This document shows, one piece after another, positions 15,962 through 23,725 of a stretch of 41,959 nucleotides of DNA. A program made the translations under genes and the position numbers. Origin of the DNA: Minisyncoccota bacterium (GTDB taxonomy: Bacteria > Pseudomonadota > Alphaproteobacteria > Elsterales > Elsteraceae); NCBI GenBank assembly GCA_030054295.1, contig JASGCE010000003.1, positions 1-41,959 of the forward strand, given 5' to 3'. The notes under the pieces are model-generated. The model was not told the origin of the DNA. It did not search any database and saw only the letters and a program-made list of their open reading frames with translations. How positions within the stretch are numbered: the first letter of the stretch is position 1; the number at the start of each line of letters is the position of its first letter.

Positions 15962-16957
15962 CTAAAACAAACTGGCGGCTGTTGCTGCCTTGCTGCTGCC
16001 GCTCAGGCTGATTCCGCTGTTCTGGGCATCGGCCTGGGTCAGGAAGGTCTTAACCACCTTTTGAATATAGACTGGGTCGGTCAGTTTATTCACATCGATC
16101 TTGTTACCAAAGACCTTTTCTTGCGCGGTCAAGGACTGGACGGCAATCTGTTTGGGAATATTAAAGGCGGTTTGGACAAAGTTACGGAGATTCTTATCGG
16201 CAAGGATTCCGTCGATCACCGCCTTATTGACATTTTTGCTGGTCGAGGCCGAGTCCAGAATCGTCGGTATGGTCTTGACAAAATATCGCGCCAACTGAAC
16301 CGTCGAATTCTGGTTATTGATATCGGCTTCAAAACTGACCTGCTGATACTGCTGTACCAGATTGGCAATCACCGCCGGGTCTTTAAGATTAGCAACCCCC
16401 TTCGATGAAAATTGCAACAGACCGGCAGCCTTGGCATAGACCGCCCCCAGCTGATTGGCAACCCCCACCCGATAGGGGTTTTGCGGATCAAGGTAACCCT
16501 TGGCGATCAATGTCTTTTGCGCCTCTTGGTTTGGCGGGCGACCATTGGCATCGAGCAGGCCCTGCGATTTCAAGGATTTATAGGTGTCGGGATCAATGGC
16601 AAAACTATTCAATGCCCGCTTGACCAGCCCCCCCTGGGTGTTAGCATCGGGAATCCCGAGCGCGGTGGTGACAAACTTATAGACCTTGGGATTCTGGAAA
16701 AAACCATCCACCGAATTGACCGAGGATAGGGCATTTTTAAACTGAGCAATCTCGTTCTTCAACTTCGGCGAATCGACAAACTTGGCATAGAGTTGATCGC
16801 CCTGTTTCTCGTATTTTTGATAGAGAACCGAGGCCGAAAGGGAAGAGGTTCCCGCCGCCGGACTCGCGCTCAAGGCACTGAGATCAAGCGGCGTTACCCC
16901 ACCCGCATCAGCGGAGGATAGGGGCGAAAATAAACCTGCACTATTGATTCCAACCAT
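15962..16957 (-). CDS. DUF1217 flagellar-operon protein
   Basis: The 331-residue protein matches the DUF1217 pattern: a Ser/Ala-rich start, YQKYEKQGDQLYAKFVDSPK, repeated units around DP..Y...L...GLLD and a conserved AFNIPKQIAVQSL region. DUF1217 proteins occur in alphaproteobacterial flagellar clusters; their role is not firmly established. It has no classic signal peptide, consistent with export by the flagellar apparatus. AGGTGA precedes the ATG at 16957. It is the last gene of the run from the FlgN-like gene through flgK and flgL. Confidence 0.85.
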   Translation of the reverse strand: MVGINSAGLFSPLSSADAGGVTPLDLSALSASPAAGTSSLSASVLYQKYEKQGDQLYAKFVDSPKLKNEIAQFKNALSSVNSVDGFFQNPKVYKFVTTALGIPDANTQGGLVKRALNSFAIDPDTYKSLKSQGLLDANGRPPNQEAQKTLIAKGYLDPQNPYRVGVANQLGAVYAKAAGLLQFSSKGVANLKDPAVIANLVQQYQQVSFEADINNQNSTVQLARYFVKTIPTILDSASTSKNVNKAVIDGILADKNLRNFVQTAFNIPKQIAVQSLTAQEKVFGNKIDVNKLTDPVYIQKVVKTFLTQADAQNSGISLSGSSKAATAASLF

Positions 16958-17012
16958 ATTGTCACCTGTCGTAAATGGTCTTAGATGGTCATAACCCCTT
17001 TACTATAACCGA

Positions 17013-18104
17013 TTATTGGAGATAGTTCACTAGGCTTAAGTTCTTAAGCAAGGATGTCACCTGATAGGTCGCCTGTAACTGAGTCTGAAGGTTCTGCAAA
17101 TTGGTAATGGCCGTCGCCGAATCGACCGACTCGACGGTACTGATCGAGGCCCTGAGCTGAATATTCTGGGCCTGCAAAGCATCATTGGCATCATTCATCA
17201 CCCGGCCCTGTTGACCACTGCTCGAGATCTGCTGAATCACCTCGGACTGAGCGAATTTAAGCTGACCTAACTGCTTCTGAACAAATTCAACATAGAGGTC
17301 GGTGCTGGCAAAGTCGCTCGGCTTGAGTTCGGCCAGAGTCGCCAGGACTCGCACCGTATCCATCGCCATGTACGACTTGTCAATAACATTACCGGTGCGT
17401 GGGTCGGTCATACCCGTCCTTGTCGCATTGGGAACCACGCCAATATTGGGGACAATCGACTGGTCATCGCCAATCGCCACCGGCTCGCCCGCGCTATTGT
17501 TGCTGGTCGGCCCCCAGCTGGCCAGCTTGGCCGGATCGACATCGACCGTCGCCCCCGTTGCAAAGGCACCATTGGCCGCCGCCAAGGCCGCCGTTACCGT
17601 GGCAAAGGGCGGAGCCCCCAAATTAATCGCCGCCCTGACATTGGTTTGGATGGTTGCCGAATCCTCAATCGGCTGGACATTGCTGCGCCCACCAAAGACA
17701 TAGATTCCACTGGCCTGAGTGTTGAGCAAACCCACCGCCTGATCGAGCCCCGATGCCGCGGTATCCCGCACCGCCAGTCCCTGATCTCGACCAATCGAAG
17801 GAATCCCAGCCGCCAGCACCGTGTCATGAACGCTCGACAGAACATCGCCAACCGACTTGACGCTGCTGTTCAGGGCGGCATTGACCGTGATCATGGTGGA
17901 GAGATTCTGGACATAGGTTTGGTTACGGTTAAGCTGCGCCCTGAGAGTCATGGATTGCCGCGCTTCGACCGCCGTCAGCCCTTCAAAATTAGTCGATTTT
18001 TGACCCGTCGCTACCTGTTGCTGCAAGGCACTGAGCCGCCGATTCTGGTCGGTCATGGTCGCCTGGAGAGAGAGTGTCTGGGCCAGACTGTTGATAAAGG
18101 TCAT
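17013..18104 (-). CDS. flgL: Flagellar hook-associated protein 3 (FlgL-like)
   Basis: FlgL joins the hook (through FlgK) to the flagellin filament. The coiled N-terminus (SLQATMTDQNRRLSALQQQVATGQK) and C-terminus (ASISTVESVDSATAITNLQNLQTQLQATYQ) are the flagellin-like helices that pair in the filament. The middle (about 140-250) is the variable outer domain, with GIYVFGGRSNVQPI as a FlgL-typical segment. GGGAGAA precedes the ATG at 18104. It follows flgK by about 24 nt. Confidence 0.92.
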   Translation of the reverse strand: MTFINSLAQTLSLQATMTDQNRRLSALQQQVATGQKSTNFEGLTAVEARQSMTLRAQLNRNQTYVQNLSTMITVNAALNSSVKSVGDVLSSVHDTVLAAGIPSIGRDQGLAVRDTAASGLDQAVGLLNTQASGIYVFGGRSNVQPIEDSATIQTNVRAAINLGAPPFATVTAALAAANGAFATGATVDVDPAKLASWGPTSNNSAGEPVAIGDDQSIVPNIGVVPNATRTGMTDPRTGNVIDKSYMAMDTVRVLATLAELKPSDFASTDLYVEFVQKQLGQLKFAQSEVIQQISSSGQQGRVMNDANDALQAQNIQLRASISTVESVDSATAITNLQNLQTQLQATYQVTSLLKNLSLVNYLQ

Positions 18105-18128
18105 GCTATTCTCCCGTAAAACAAATCA

Positions 18129-19754
18129 TTATCGCGCAATCGACATCAAGGCATCCAACATGGTCTGAGAAACACTCATGACCCGCGCATTGGATGAATA
18201 GAGATTCTGCAAAATCACCAGATTCGACATCTCGACATCGATATTGACTCCCGATTGATTGCCAATCGATTGACTGATCTGGGTGTTATAGGTGTTGAGA
18301 GTCGTAATACTATTGTCGGTATTGGTGACATTCTGTCCGGCCGCGACCGCCATGGCATTGGCCGCGTCGAGGAAGGTTCCATATTGGCCAATCACCGGAG
18401 TCGTCACCCCGGCCAGATGGTTAAAATTAACCGCACCCTTGCTGAGTTGAGTCGCAGCACCACTGGCCCCTAAAGCATCGGTCGGCTGCCAGGATGCTGG
18501 TGGAGCCGACAATGACGGAATGGTATTGCCCATCCGCAGAATCGCATTGAGATGGGGCGAGGTGATCAGGGCCTGATTGAGGCTGATCCCACCCGAATAG
18601 TATGGCGGCTTGCCCGCAGGCATTGATGGGCTGTTAAAGAGCGGAATCCGAGTCGAGACCTGCAAACTGGTCGCCGCTGCCACCGTCGCTCCGGCTGGCG
18701 AGGTGATGGTCACTTCCCCAGTCGCGGTGTTGATCGCGGTGATGGTTGCCCCCGCGCCAAAGCCAGACACGGGTTGATTAAGCTGGAGCAATGCCGCATT
18801 CTTGACCGTCACGATCTGATTGCCGGGCGCAATAACGCCACCAACAACCGTCGCCTTGATGGGCGAGGTCAAATTGAACAGGGCCGATTCCAGCCCGCGG
18901 GCAAATCCATCCAGCTGTTGCAGATAGGTGACCGTATCGCCCTGGAAAATCTTTTGCAGCCCTCCGAGCGTTCCACCCGGAGTCGTCACCGTATCATGAC
19001 TGGTTTTAAGGTTCCCCGTGACCAGATCCACCGTCAAGACCTCGGCATATTGGGTTGCCAAGGGCTTGTAGTCGGCACTATAGACATTGGCAATGCCATT
19101 GGTATCGTAAAATACCCGTATATCGAGCTTGGTCGAAAGATCCGCCAGGGCGGCATCGCGCTGATCCTTCAGGGTCGAGGGATCGGCACCCAAGGCCAAT
19201 GCCGTATTCACCTTCGCATTTAAATCAGCAATGGTGTGGAGGCCGAGATTGACCCGCGACATCTGATCCTGCATGGTTTGCAGCGAATTCCTTTGGATCG
19301 TCAAGACCGCGCTATTCTGGTGGTTGAGTTCATCAACCAATGCCTGGGCCTTAACCACGACATCATCGGTCAGGCCGGGACTGGTCGGATTGCCCGCCAG
19401 GGCCTGAAAAGCATTGCCGAGGGCCTGCACCAAGGCACCAAGATTGGTCTCCTGCGACGGGTCACCCGCGAGGGCCGAGATCTTGGCCAGACTATCTTTG
19501 CGGGCCTGATTGTAATTAACATCGGCTGTCGTCTGTCTTTGCTGTTGCAGCAGCGATTCATCGACGATCCGCTGGACTTCGCCCGCAGCCGAACCGCCGG
19601 TGCCGAGATTATTGACGACACTATGTTGCCGTTCCGAGACATAGTTGGGAGTCTGGGCATTGCTGATATTGCGCGTCGCGGTATTGAGCAGCTGCTGCGA
19701 GGTGCGCAGCCCCGATAATATCGTCCCCAGATTATCGATGAGCGAAATGGCCAT
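18129..19754 (-). CDS. flgK: Flagellar hook-associated protein 1 (FlgK)
   Basis: FlgK is the first hook-filament junction protein. The N-terminal rod-like helices include the family pattern NTATRNISNAQTPNYVSERQ, and the end SGVNIDVEMSNLVILQNLYSSNARVMS is the usual C-terminal signature. The 541 residues are within normal range. Residues about 301-369 form an odd insert in the outer domain: beta-strand-like, with VTV, then VSGFGAGATITAINTATGEV, resembling short repeat domains of adhesins and phage tail proteins more than other FlgK outer domains. It sits between the FlgN-like chaperone gene and flgL. Confidence 0.93.
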   Translation of the reverse strand: MAISLIDNLGTILSGLRTSQQLLNTATRNISNAQTPNYVSERQHSVVNNLGTGGSAAGEVQRIVDESLLQQQRQTTADVNYNQARKDSLAKISALAGDPSQETNLGALVQALGNAFQALAGNPTSPGLTDDVVVKAQALVDELNHQNSAVLTIQRNSLQTMQDQMSRVNLGLHTIADLNAKVNTALALGADPSTLKDQRDAALADLSTKLDIRVFYDTNGIANVYSADYKPLATQYAEVLTVDLVTGNLKTSHDTVTTPGGTLGGLQKIFQGDTVTYLQQLDGFARGLESALFNLTSPIKATVVGGVIAPGNQIVTVKNAALLQLNQPVSGFGAGATITAINTATGEVTITSPAGATVAAATSLQVSTRIPLFNSPSMPAGKPPYYSGGISLNQALITSPHLNAILRMGNTIPSLSAPPASWQPTDALGASGAATQLSKGAVNFNHLAGVTTPVIGQYGTFLDAANAMAVAAGQNVTNTDNSITTLNTYNTQISQSIGNQSGVNIDVEMSNLVILQNLYSSNARVMSVSQTMLDALMSIAR

Positions 19755-19769
19755 GATACCCTATCCCGA

Positions 19770-20309
19770 TTAAAGTTCTTGCGGCGGAACGGTATTGGCC
19801 CCGTTCATGGAGATGACATTGCCGGTGCGGCTGTAGCGATGAAGACCACTGTCGTTGCTCTTGCGCATGGCCTGCACCACGGCGCGGATATTATATTGGC
19901 TGGCGCGAATGGCACCGACGATGACCTGTTCATTCTCGGCCGCCAGTTTGTTGATATTGACCAGAGTCACCGCCAGATCATAGAGATCGTCATCCTCCTC
20001 AAGATTCAAATCGCCCTCGAGCCTTTTGATCGCCTGCAAGACCGTATTGGCGCGTTGCAAATCGGGAACGCGAGCATCCTTTTCGATCTTGATCTTGGCA
20101 AGGGTATCAAAGTCACCCTCCTTAACCAGCTGGGTCTCGAGCGACAGGATGGTCTCGAGGTCGAGCAAACGGTCGATAAGATGCGGTACCTCGGCATGAA
20201 GTTCAGCCAGCAGATCATAGACCCGATCTTCGCTCAATTCGATAGTCGGGTCTTCCCCCAATATGACTGGCAAATCAGCACGATTATCCGATTGATCAAA
20301 TTCACTCAT
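19770..20309 (-). CDS. Putative FlgN-like flagellar export chaperone
   Basis: This 179-residue protein is mostly helical, with an acidic N-terminus and predicted helices at about 27-70 and 80-150, and a short tail containing YSRTGNVIS. The position, 15 nt upstream of flgK, and the long paired helices fit FlgN, the chaperone that escorts FlgK and FlgL to the export gate. Sequence signatures of FlgN are weak, so the call rests on context and composition. It would start the flagellar run. An alternative is an unrelated alphaproteobacterial flagellar protein. Confidence 0.6.
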   Translation of the reverse strand: MSEFDQSDNRADLPVILGEDPTIELSEDRVYDLLAELHAEVPHLIDRLLDLETILSLETQLVKEGDFDTLAKIKIEKDARVPDLQRANTVLQAIKRLEGDLNLEEDDDLYDLAVTLVNINKLAAENEQVIVGAIRASQYNIRAVVQAMRKSNDSGLHRYSRTGNVISMNGANTVPPQEL

Positions 20310-20442
20310 GGCACACCCATCTTGGTTTTTCTGCCCAGACTGGACAGAATTCGGGACTTCGCCGTTATATGTGCAAGATTTGTGCCAGGGTTGGGTGAAT
20401 ATAGTCTGTGCCGTAAAAAATCGTGGCGTTAATCAAAAGCTC

Positions 20443-20625
20443 GTCATTGCGAGCAAGACTCACAGCCTGCTGTGAGGCGAAGCGTGGCAATCCATTTATC
20501 CACTCAGTAATTGTTTTCAGATGGAAAAATGGATTGCCACGGTCGCTGTCGCTCCCTCGCAATGACGAAAATGGAAAGTTATTGAAGCCTAAATAAAATT
20601 TTGAATTCTCAAGTGAACGGAGTAT
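20443..20625. repeat. Palindromic repeat family B, copy 2 (reverse orientation)
   Basis: The core (20443-20566) is bounded by 'gtcattgcgag' and 'ctcgcaatgac'. Inside are the 'tggcaatccat' / 'atggattgcca' pair and the hairpin 'ctcacagcctgctgtgag'. The flank to 20625 repeats the AT-rich segment of copies 1 and 3 and ends with 'ctcaagtgaacggagtat' (20608-20625), the terminal repeat seen on both sides of copy 3. No matching terminal repeat is visible on the left side. It occupies most of the gap between the FlgN-like gene and the next minus-strand gene. Confidence 0.82.
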
Positions 20626-20642
20626 AAACAAAAAACCCTCCC

Positions 20643-20948
20643 TCACCCCCCCGTTACGATTTTAATCCCGGTGACAATCACCTCGTTATTGGATGATCCC
20701 TGTTTGACCAGTCCGGAGATCTCGACCTTGACATGGAGGTCCTTGATGCTGGCGACGCCGTTTTTGGTCACCAGCCCCTGCATTTTGCTATGTAGATTAT
20801 TGAGGGCATCGGCCTTGTCAGCATAGGCCATGACTCTTTCCTTACCCGCGCCGGTAACCAGGAACATCTCGACAACTGTATCCCCCGAGGAAGAAATTCG
20901 GCTCTTTATTTCTTCGACCTCCCCCTCGATGGTGCGTATGGTTTCCAT
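20643..20948 (-). CDS. Small protein of unknown function
   Basis: I do not recognise this 101-residue protein. It alternates short beta-like strands (TIEGEVEEI, TVVEMFLVTG, DLHVKVEISGLV, NEVIVTGIKIVTG) with one helix (ADALNNLHSKMQGLV). The order could fit a small OB-fold-like barrel, which is a guess from the pattern only. No signal peptide or cysteines are present. The start is taken as ATG at 20948; TTG at 20957 would add three residues. It is flanked by repeat DNA and a non-coding gap and has no clear operon partner. Confidence 0.6.
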   Translation of the reverse strand: METIRTIEGEVEEIKSRISSSGDTVVEMFLVTGAGKERVMAYADKADALNNLHSKMQGLVTKNGVASIKDLHVKVEISGLVKQGSSNNEVIVTGIKIVTGG

Positions 20949-21012
20949 TGTCAGCAACGCCCCAGCGGAATTATCATTGGCAGTAAAAAACCTTTACTGA
21001 CGAATCTATCCT

Positions 21013-21033
21013 GTTGCAAATGGTAATTGCAAC
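21013..21033. promoter_or_regulatory. Perfect 7-bp inverted repeat upstream of the small unknown gene
   Basis: GTTGCAA (21013-21019) and TTGCAAC (21027-21033) are perfect complements separated by 7 nt. They lie about 65 nt upstream of the ATG at 20948, where an operator could be. The remaining gap to pyrD (21034-21147) is AT-rich and otherwise featureless. Confidence 0.3.
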
Positions 21034-21147
21034 TCAAGAATGGTTATTATAAGCCCTATTGAGTTTAAAATCTCAAACAAGTTGGTGCCTATTTTTAAAG
21101 ATTTTTTTTATTCATTTCCACAAAAAAATATCAAGAATGATGAAGTC

Positions 21148-22245
21148 CTAAAAAGAACTTGGCAGACCCTGCCCGAGGGCCTGTTTAACCGAGTTAAAAC
21201 CCTGTTGCCTTAACAGTGTCGCCAGTTCCTCTGCCACCAGGTTAAAAACCTGCGGCCCACGATAGACCATGGCCGAATAGAGTTGAACCAGACTCGCCCC
21301 AGCCATAATCTTATCCAAAGCATCCTGGCCGGTAAAGACTCCACCGACCCCGATCAGGGCAAAATCCCGTACCCCTGATTGGTGACGCATTAGCTCGGCA
21401 TGGGCTGCCGCCAACTGACGGGTGGAGGCGGCAAAGAGGGGCCGACCCGACAGGCCGCCCCGCTCCCCCTGCCAGCGGCTGTCGAGACCGGCTGGCCGTT
21501 CCGAACTGGTGTTGCTCAGGATCAGGCCATCGATCCCGGCCTTGACCAAAATCGCAATAATATCGGCCATGGTCTCGTCGCTAAGGTCTGGACTGAGCTT
21601 GGCCAGCAGGGGTGGCCTTGGCAGATTGGGGCTCGATTTAAACAGCCGATTGATGGCCTCCAGCAGGTTGAGCAGGGCTGGCGGTTGCAGAAATATCTTG
21701 CCATTGCTGCTGTTGGGGCAGGATATATCAAAGGTTAAATAATCCACCAGATTGGCAAAACGACGGGTGAGTTTGACAAAATCCTCGATGGGATCGCTGC
21801 TGGTGCTATTGCTCGCCAGGCTGAGACCAACCATACCTGTCGCTCGCGGTTTACGACGCCAGGCCGTGACAATGGACTCCATCGCCGCCGCACCGCGGTT
21901 GTTGAATCCCATGCGGTTGATGATGGCCTGATCTTCGGTCAAACGAAATAACCTCGGCCGCGGATTGCCAATCTGCCCGAGCGGAGTCACACTCCCCAGC
22001 TCCACCGCCGCCGCGCCAAGTTTTAAAACCGCGCCAAAGGCCTGACCGTTCTTGTCAAACCCCGCCGCTAAACCAAGGGGGTGAGGTAAATCATGGCCGA
22101 GGAATTCACAGCGCAAAACCGCATCATAATTCTGTCGCTGCCGCAGCAATGGCTCGCCGTAATGGAGGGCCTTGAGGCCGAGATTATGGGCGGTCTCGGG
22201 CGGCAATGCCATCAGAGCCGGACGGGTGAGGTTCCAAAAATCCAT
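21148..22245 (-). CDS. pyrD: Dihydroorotate dehydrogenase, class 2 type, with cysteine at the catalytic-base position
   Basis: PyrD oxidises dihydroorotate to orotate, passing electrons to quinone in class 2 enzymes. Class 2 features are the N-terminal membrane-associating helix segment (FWNLTRPALMALPPETAHNLGL), VELGSVTPLGQIGNPRPRLFRL, NRMGFNNRG, KLSPDLSDETMADI and GGLSGRPLF. The active-site loop, usually SSPNTPGLR with serine as base, reads SCPNSSNGK, so the base position is cysteine as in class 1 enzymes. The codon is TGC and the surrounding frame is clean. It lies 4 nt downstream of the GT9 gene. Confidence 0.92.
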   Translation of the reverse strand: MDFWNLTRPALMALPPETAHNLGLKALHYGEPLLRQRQNYDAVLRCEFLGHDLPHPLGLAAGFDKNGQAFGAVLKLGAAAVELGSVTPLGQIGNPRPRLFRLTEDQAIINRMGFNNRGAAAMESIVTAWRRKPRATGMVGLSLASNSTSSDPIEDFVKLTRRFANLVDYLTFDISCPNSSNGKIFLQPPALLNLLEAINRLFKSSPNLPRPPLLAKLSPDLSDETMADIIAILVKAGIDGLILSNTSSERPAGLDSRWQGERGGLSGRPLFAASTRQLAAAHAELMRHQSGVRDFALIGVGGVFTGQDALDKIMAGASLVQLYSAMVYRGPQVFNLVAEELATLLRQQGFNSVKQALGQGLPSSF

Positions 22246-22249
22246 AGAT

Positions 22250-23272
22250 CTAGTCTGCCCTATTACCTTGCAAATGGCAATTGTCTCGATAAGGATCAGA
22301 TACTATTGCTTGCACCCGCGCTAAAACCCTTGCCGCGTTTAAATCATCCAGACTCTCCCCTTGGGCGACTTGAAGATAATGGGCATTTTTGCCGCGCGGT
22401 GCCGCCTTCCACGGGTGAGTCTGGCGGGAGAAAAGCATCAAACAGGGCACCCCGGCAATGGCCATCAGATGGGCCGGGCCCGTATCATTCCCAACCATCA
22501 GCCGAGCTTTTTTGGCCAGAGTAACCAGATCATTCAGGCTGGTTTGAGCGGTGAGATCAATCACCTCGGCTAGAGCGGCAATCTCGGCGGCCAGCTGGGC
22601 CTCAGCCGCCCCGCCAATCAAGACGGGTGTCAAACCCAGTTGCGATTTAAGCAAGCCTGCCAATTCGGCAAAATGACCAGCTGGCCATTTTTTTCCCGGC
22701 GGCCGCGGGGAGGCTCCGATTACCAACAGGGCAAAGGATTCGGGCAGGTTAAATCGGTGCCAATCGGACTCTGGCAACCAGTCAAAATTCGCCAGGGGGA
22801 CGGAATCAATCCCCGCCAGTCGCAGCTGCTCGGCCTGGCGATCGACCGTATGGCTGGTGCTGCGAGCCGGATTGACGAGATCACTATGCGAAGCCGATTT
22901 GATATGGCCCGACCATTCGGGGCGCGCATTCCCGCGCGGCAACAGGTAAAAATAGCTGCGACTATGGGCCGAGGTCTGGAGATCATAGATACGGTCAAAC
23001 CTCTCTCGCCTCAGCCACCGCCCAATCCGCCACAGCCACAGCGGGTTATAACGACTATGGCGCGGCACTGAATGAAGGCGATCAAAATAGGGACAGTCCT
23101 TGAGCCAATCGGCAAAAAACCCAGTCGTCAACAGGACAATCTCGGCGGTCGGATGGTGGGCGCGGATCGCCGCCATCGGCCCCAGCGACAGGCAAATGTC
23201 ACCGAGGGCTCCCAGGCGAATCACGAGGATTTTTGGTATTTTATTTCCCATGGCTATTTTGCTTTGCGTCAT
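22250..23272 (-). CDS. Glycosyltransferase family 9 (heptosyltransferase-like)
   Basis: GT9 enzymes add heptose or related sugars to the lipopolysaccharide core at the inner face of the inner membrane. Visible signatures are KILVIRLGALGDICLSLGPM at the N-terminus, GASPRPPGKKWPAGHFAEL in the donor-site region, and VGNDTGPAHLMAIAGVPCLMLF near the end. The 340 residues fit the family. The start could be ATG at 23272 or the internal ATG at 23251, which lies just before the conserved sequence; neither has a well-placed ribosome site. It is 4 nt upstream of pyrD. Confidence 0.88.
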   Translation of the reverse strand: MTQSKIAMGNKIPKILVIRLGALGDICLSLGPMAAIRAHHPTAEIVLLTTGFFADWLKDCPYFDRLHSVPRHSRYNPLWLWRIGRWLRRERFDRIYDLQTSAHSRSYFYLLPRGNARPEWSGHIKSASHSDLVNPARSTSHTVDRQAEQLRLAGIDSVPLANFDWLPESDWHRFNLPESFALLVIGASPRPPGKKWPAGHFAELAGLLKSQLGLTPVLIGGAAEAQLAAEIAALAEVIDLTAQTSLNDLVTLAKKARLMVGNDTGPAHLMAIAGVPCLMLFSRQTHPWKAAPRGKNAHYLQVAQGESLDDLNAARVLARVQAIVSDPYRDNCHLQGNRAD

Positions 23273-23303
23273 TCCTTAAAATCAAATGATTTTAATTGCA
23301 ACA

Positions 23304-23511
23304 GGGGGCTGACGCCCCCTCGACTTACTTCGTAAGTCTCACCCCCGCTGGATAGCCTCGTGCTTACGCACGACGCTATGAGGGGTGATGTGAAGTTTTA
23401 ACCTTTCGATACCCCTCATCGCCCCGTCGGCGTAGGCCGACATAACTCGGAGAAGCAAGGCGATCCAGCGGGGGGAGTCAAGCGTAGCGCGACGGGGGGC
23501 GTCAGCCCCCC
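23304..23511. repeat. Palindromic repeat family C, copy 2
   Basis: The ends 'gggggctgacgccccc' (23304-23319) and 'gggggcgtcagccccc' (23495-23510) pair. Inside are the same blocks as copy 1 (5007-5190): 'gctggatagcctcgtgctt', 'cgcacgacgctatgagggg', 'gttttaacctttcgat', 'gcaaggcgatccag'. Where copy 1 has 'gttgcgata', this copy carries a longer hairpin insert with 'ccgtcggcgtaggccgacat' (23424-23443). The remaining gap to malate synthase is AT-rich; TTGACA at 23651-23656 is a possible -35 element without a clear -10. Confidence 0.85.
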
Positions 23512-23725
23512 TCATTCACTTATTTACTGTTAAAAAAAATTACTCAACACTCATCAGCATTCTATAACAATAGTGCCCCGCCATTTCAAGGCTTGCAAAT
23601 TTTACGGGGCAGATATGCGGTTTTTGGGCTATTCTAATGCCTTGCATAACTTGACAATTAAGAGCATAGGTTGTGGATGAGTCTGGTTAGTTATTCGGGC
23701 AAATTATCAATCATTTGGAGCCAAC

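Noticed and set aside
23651-23679. Sigma-70 promoter for malate synthase
   Set aside because: TTGACA is a perfect -35 match, but no acceptable -10 follows at 16-18 nt.
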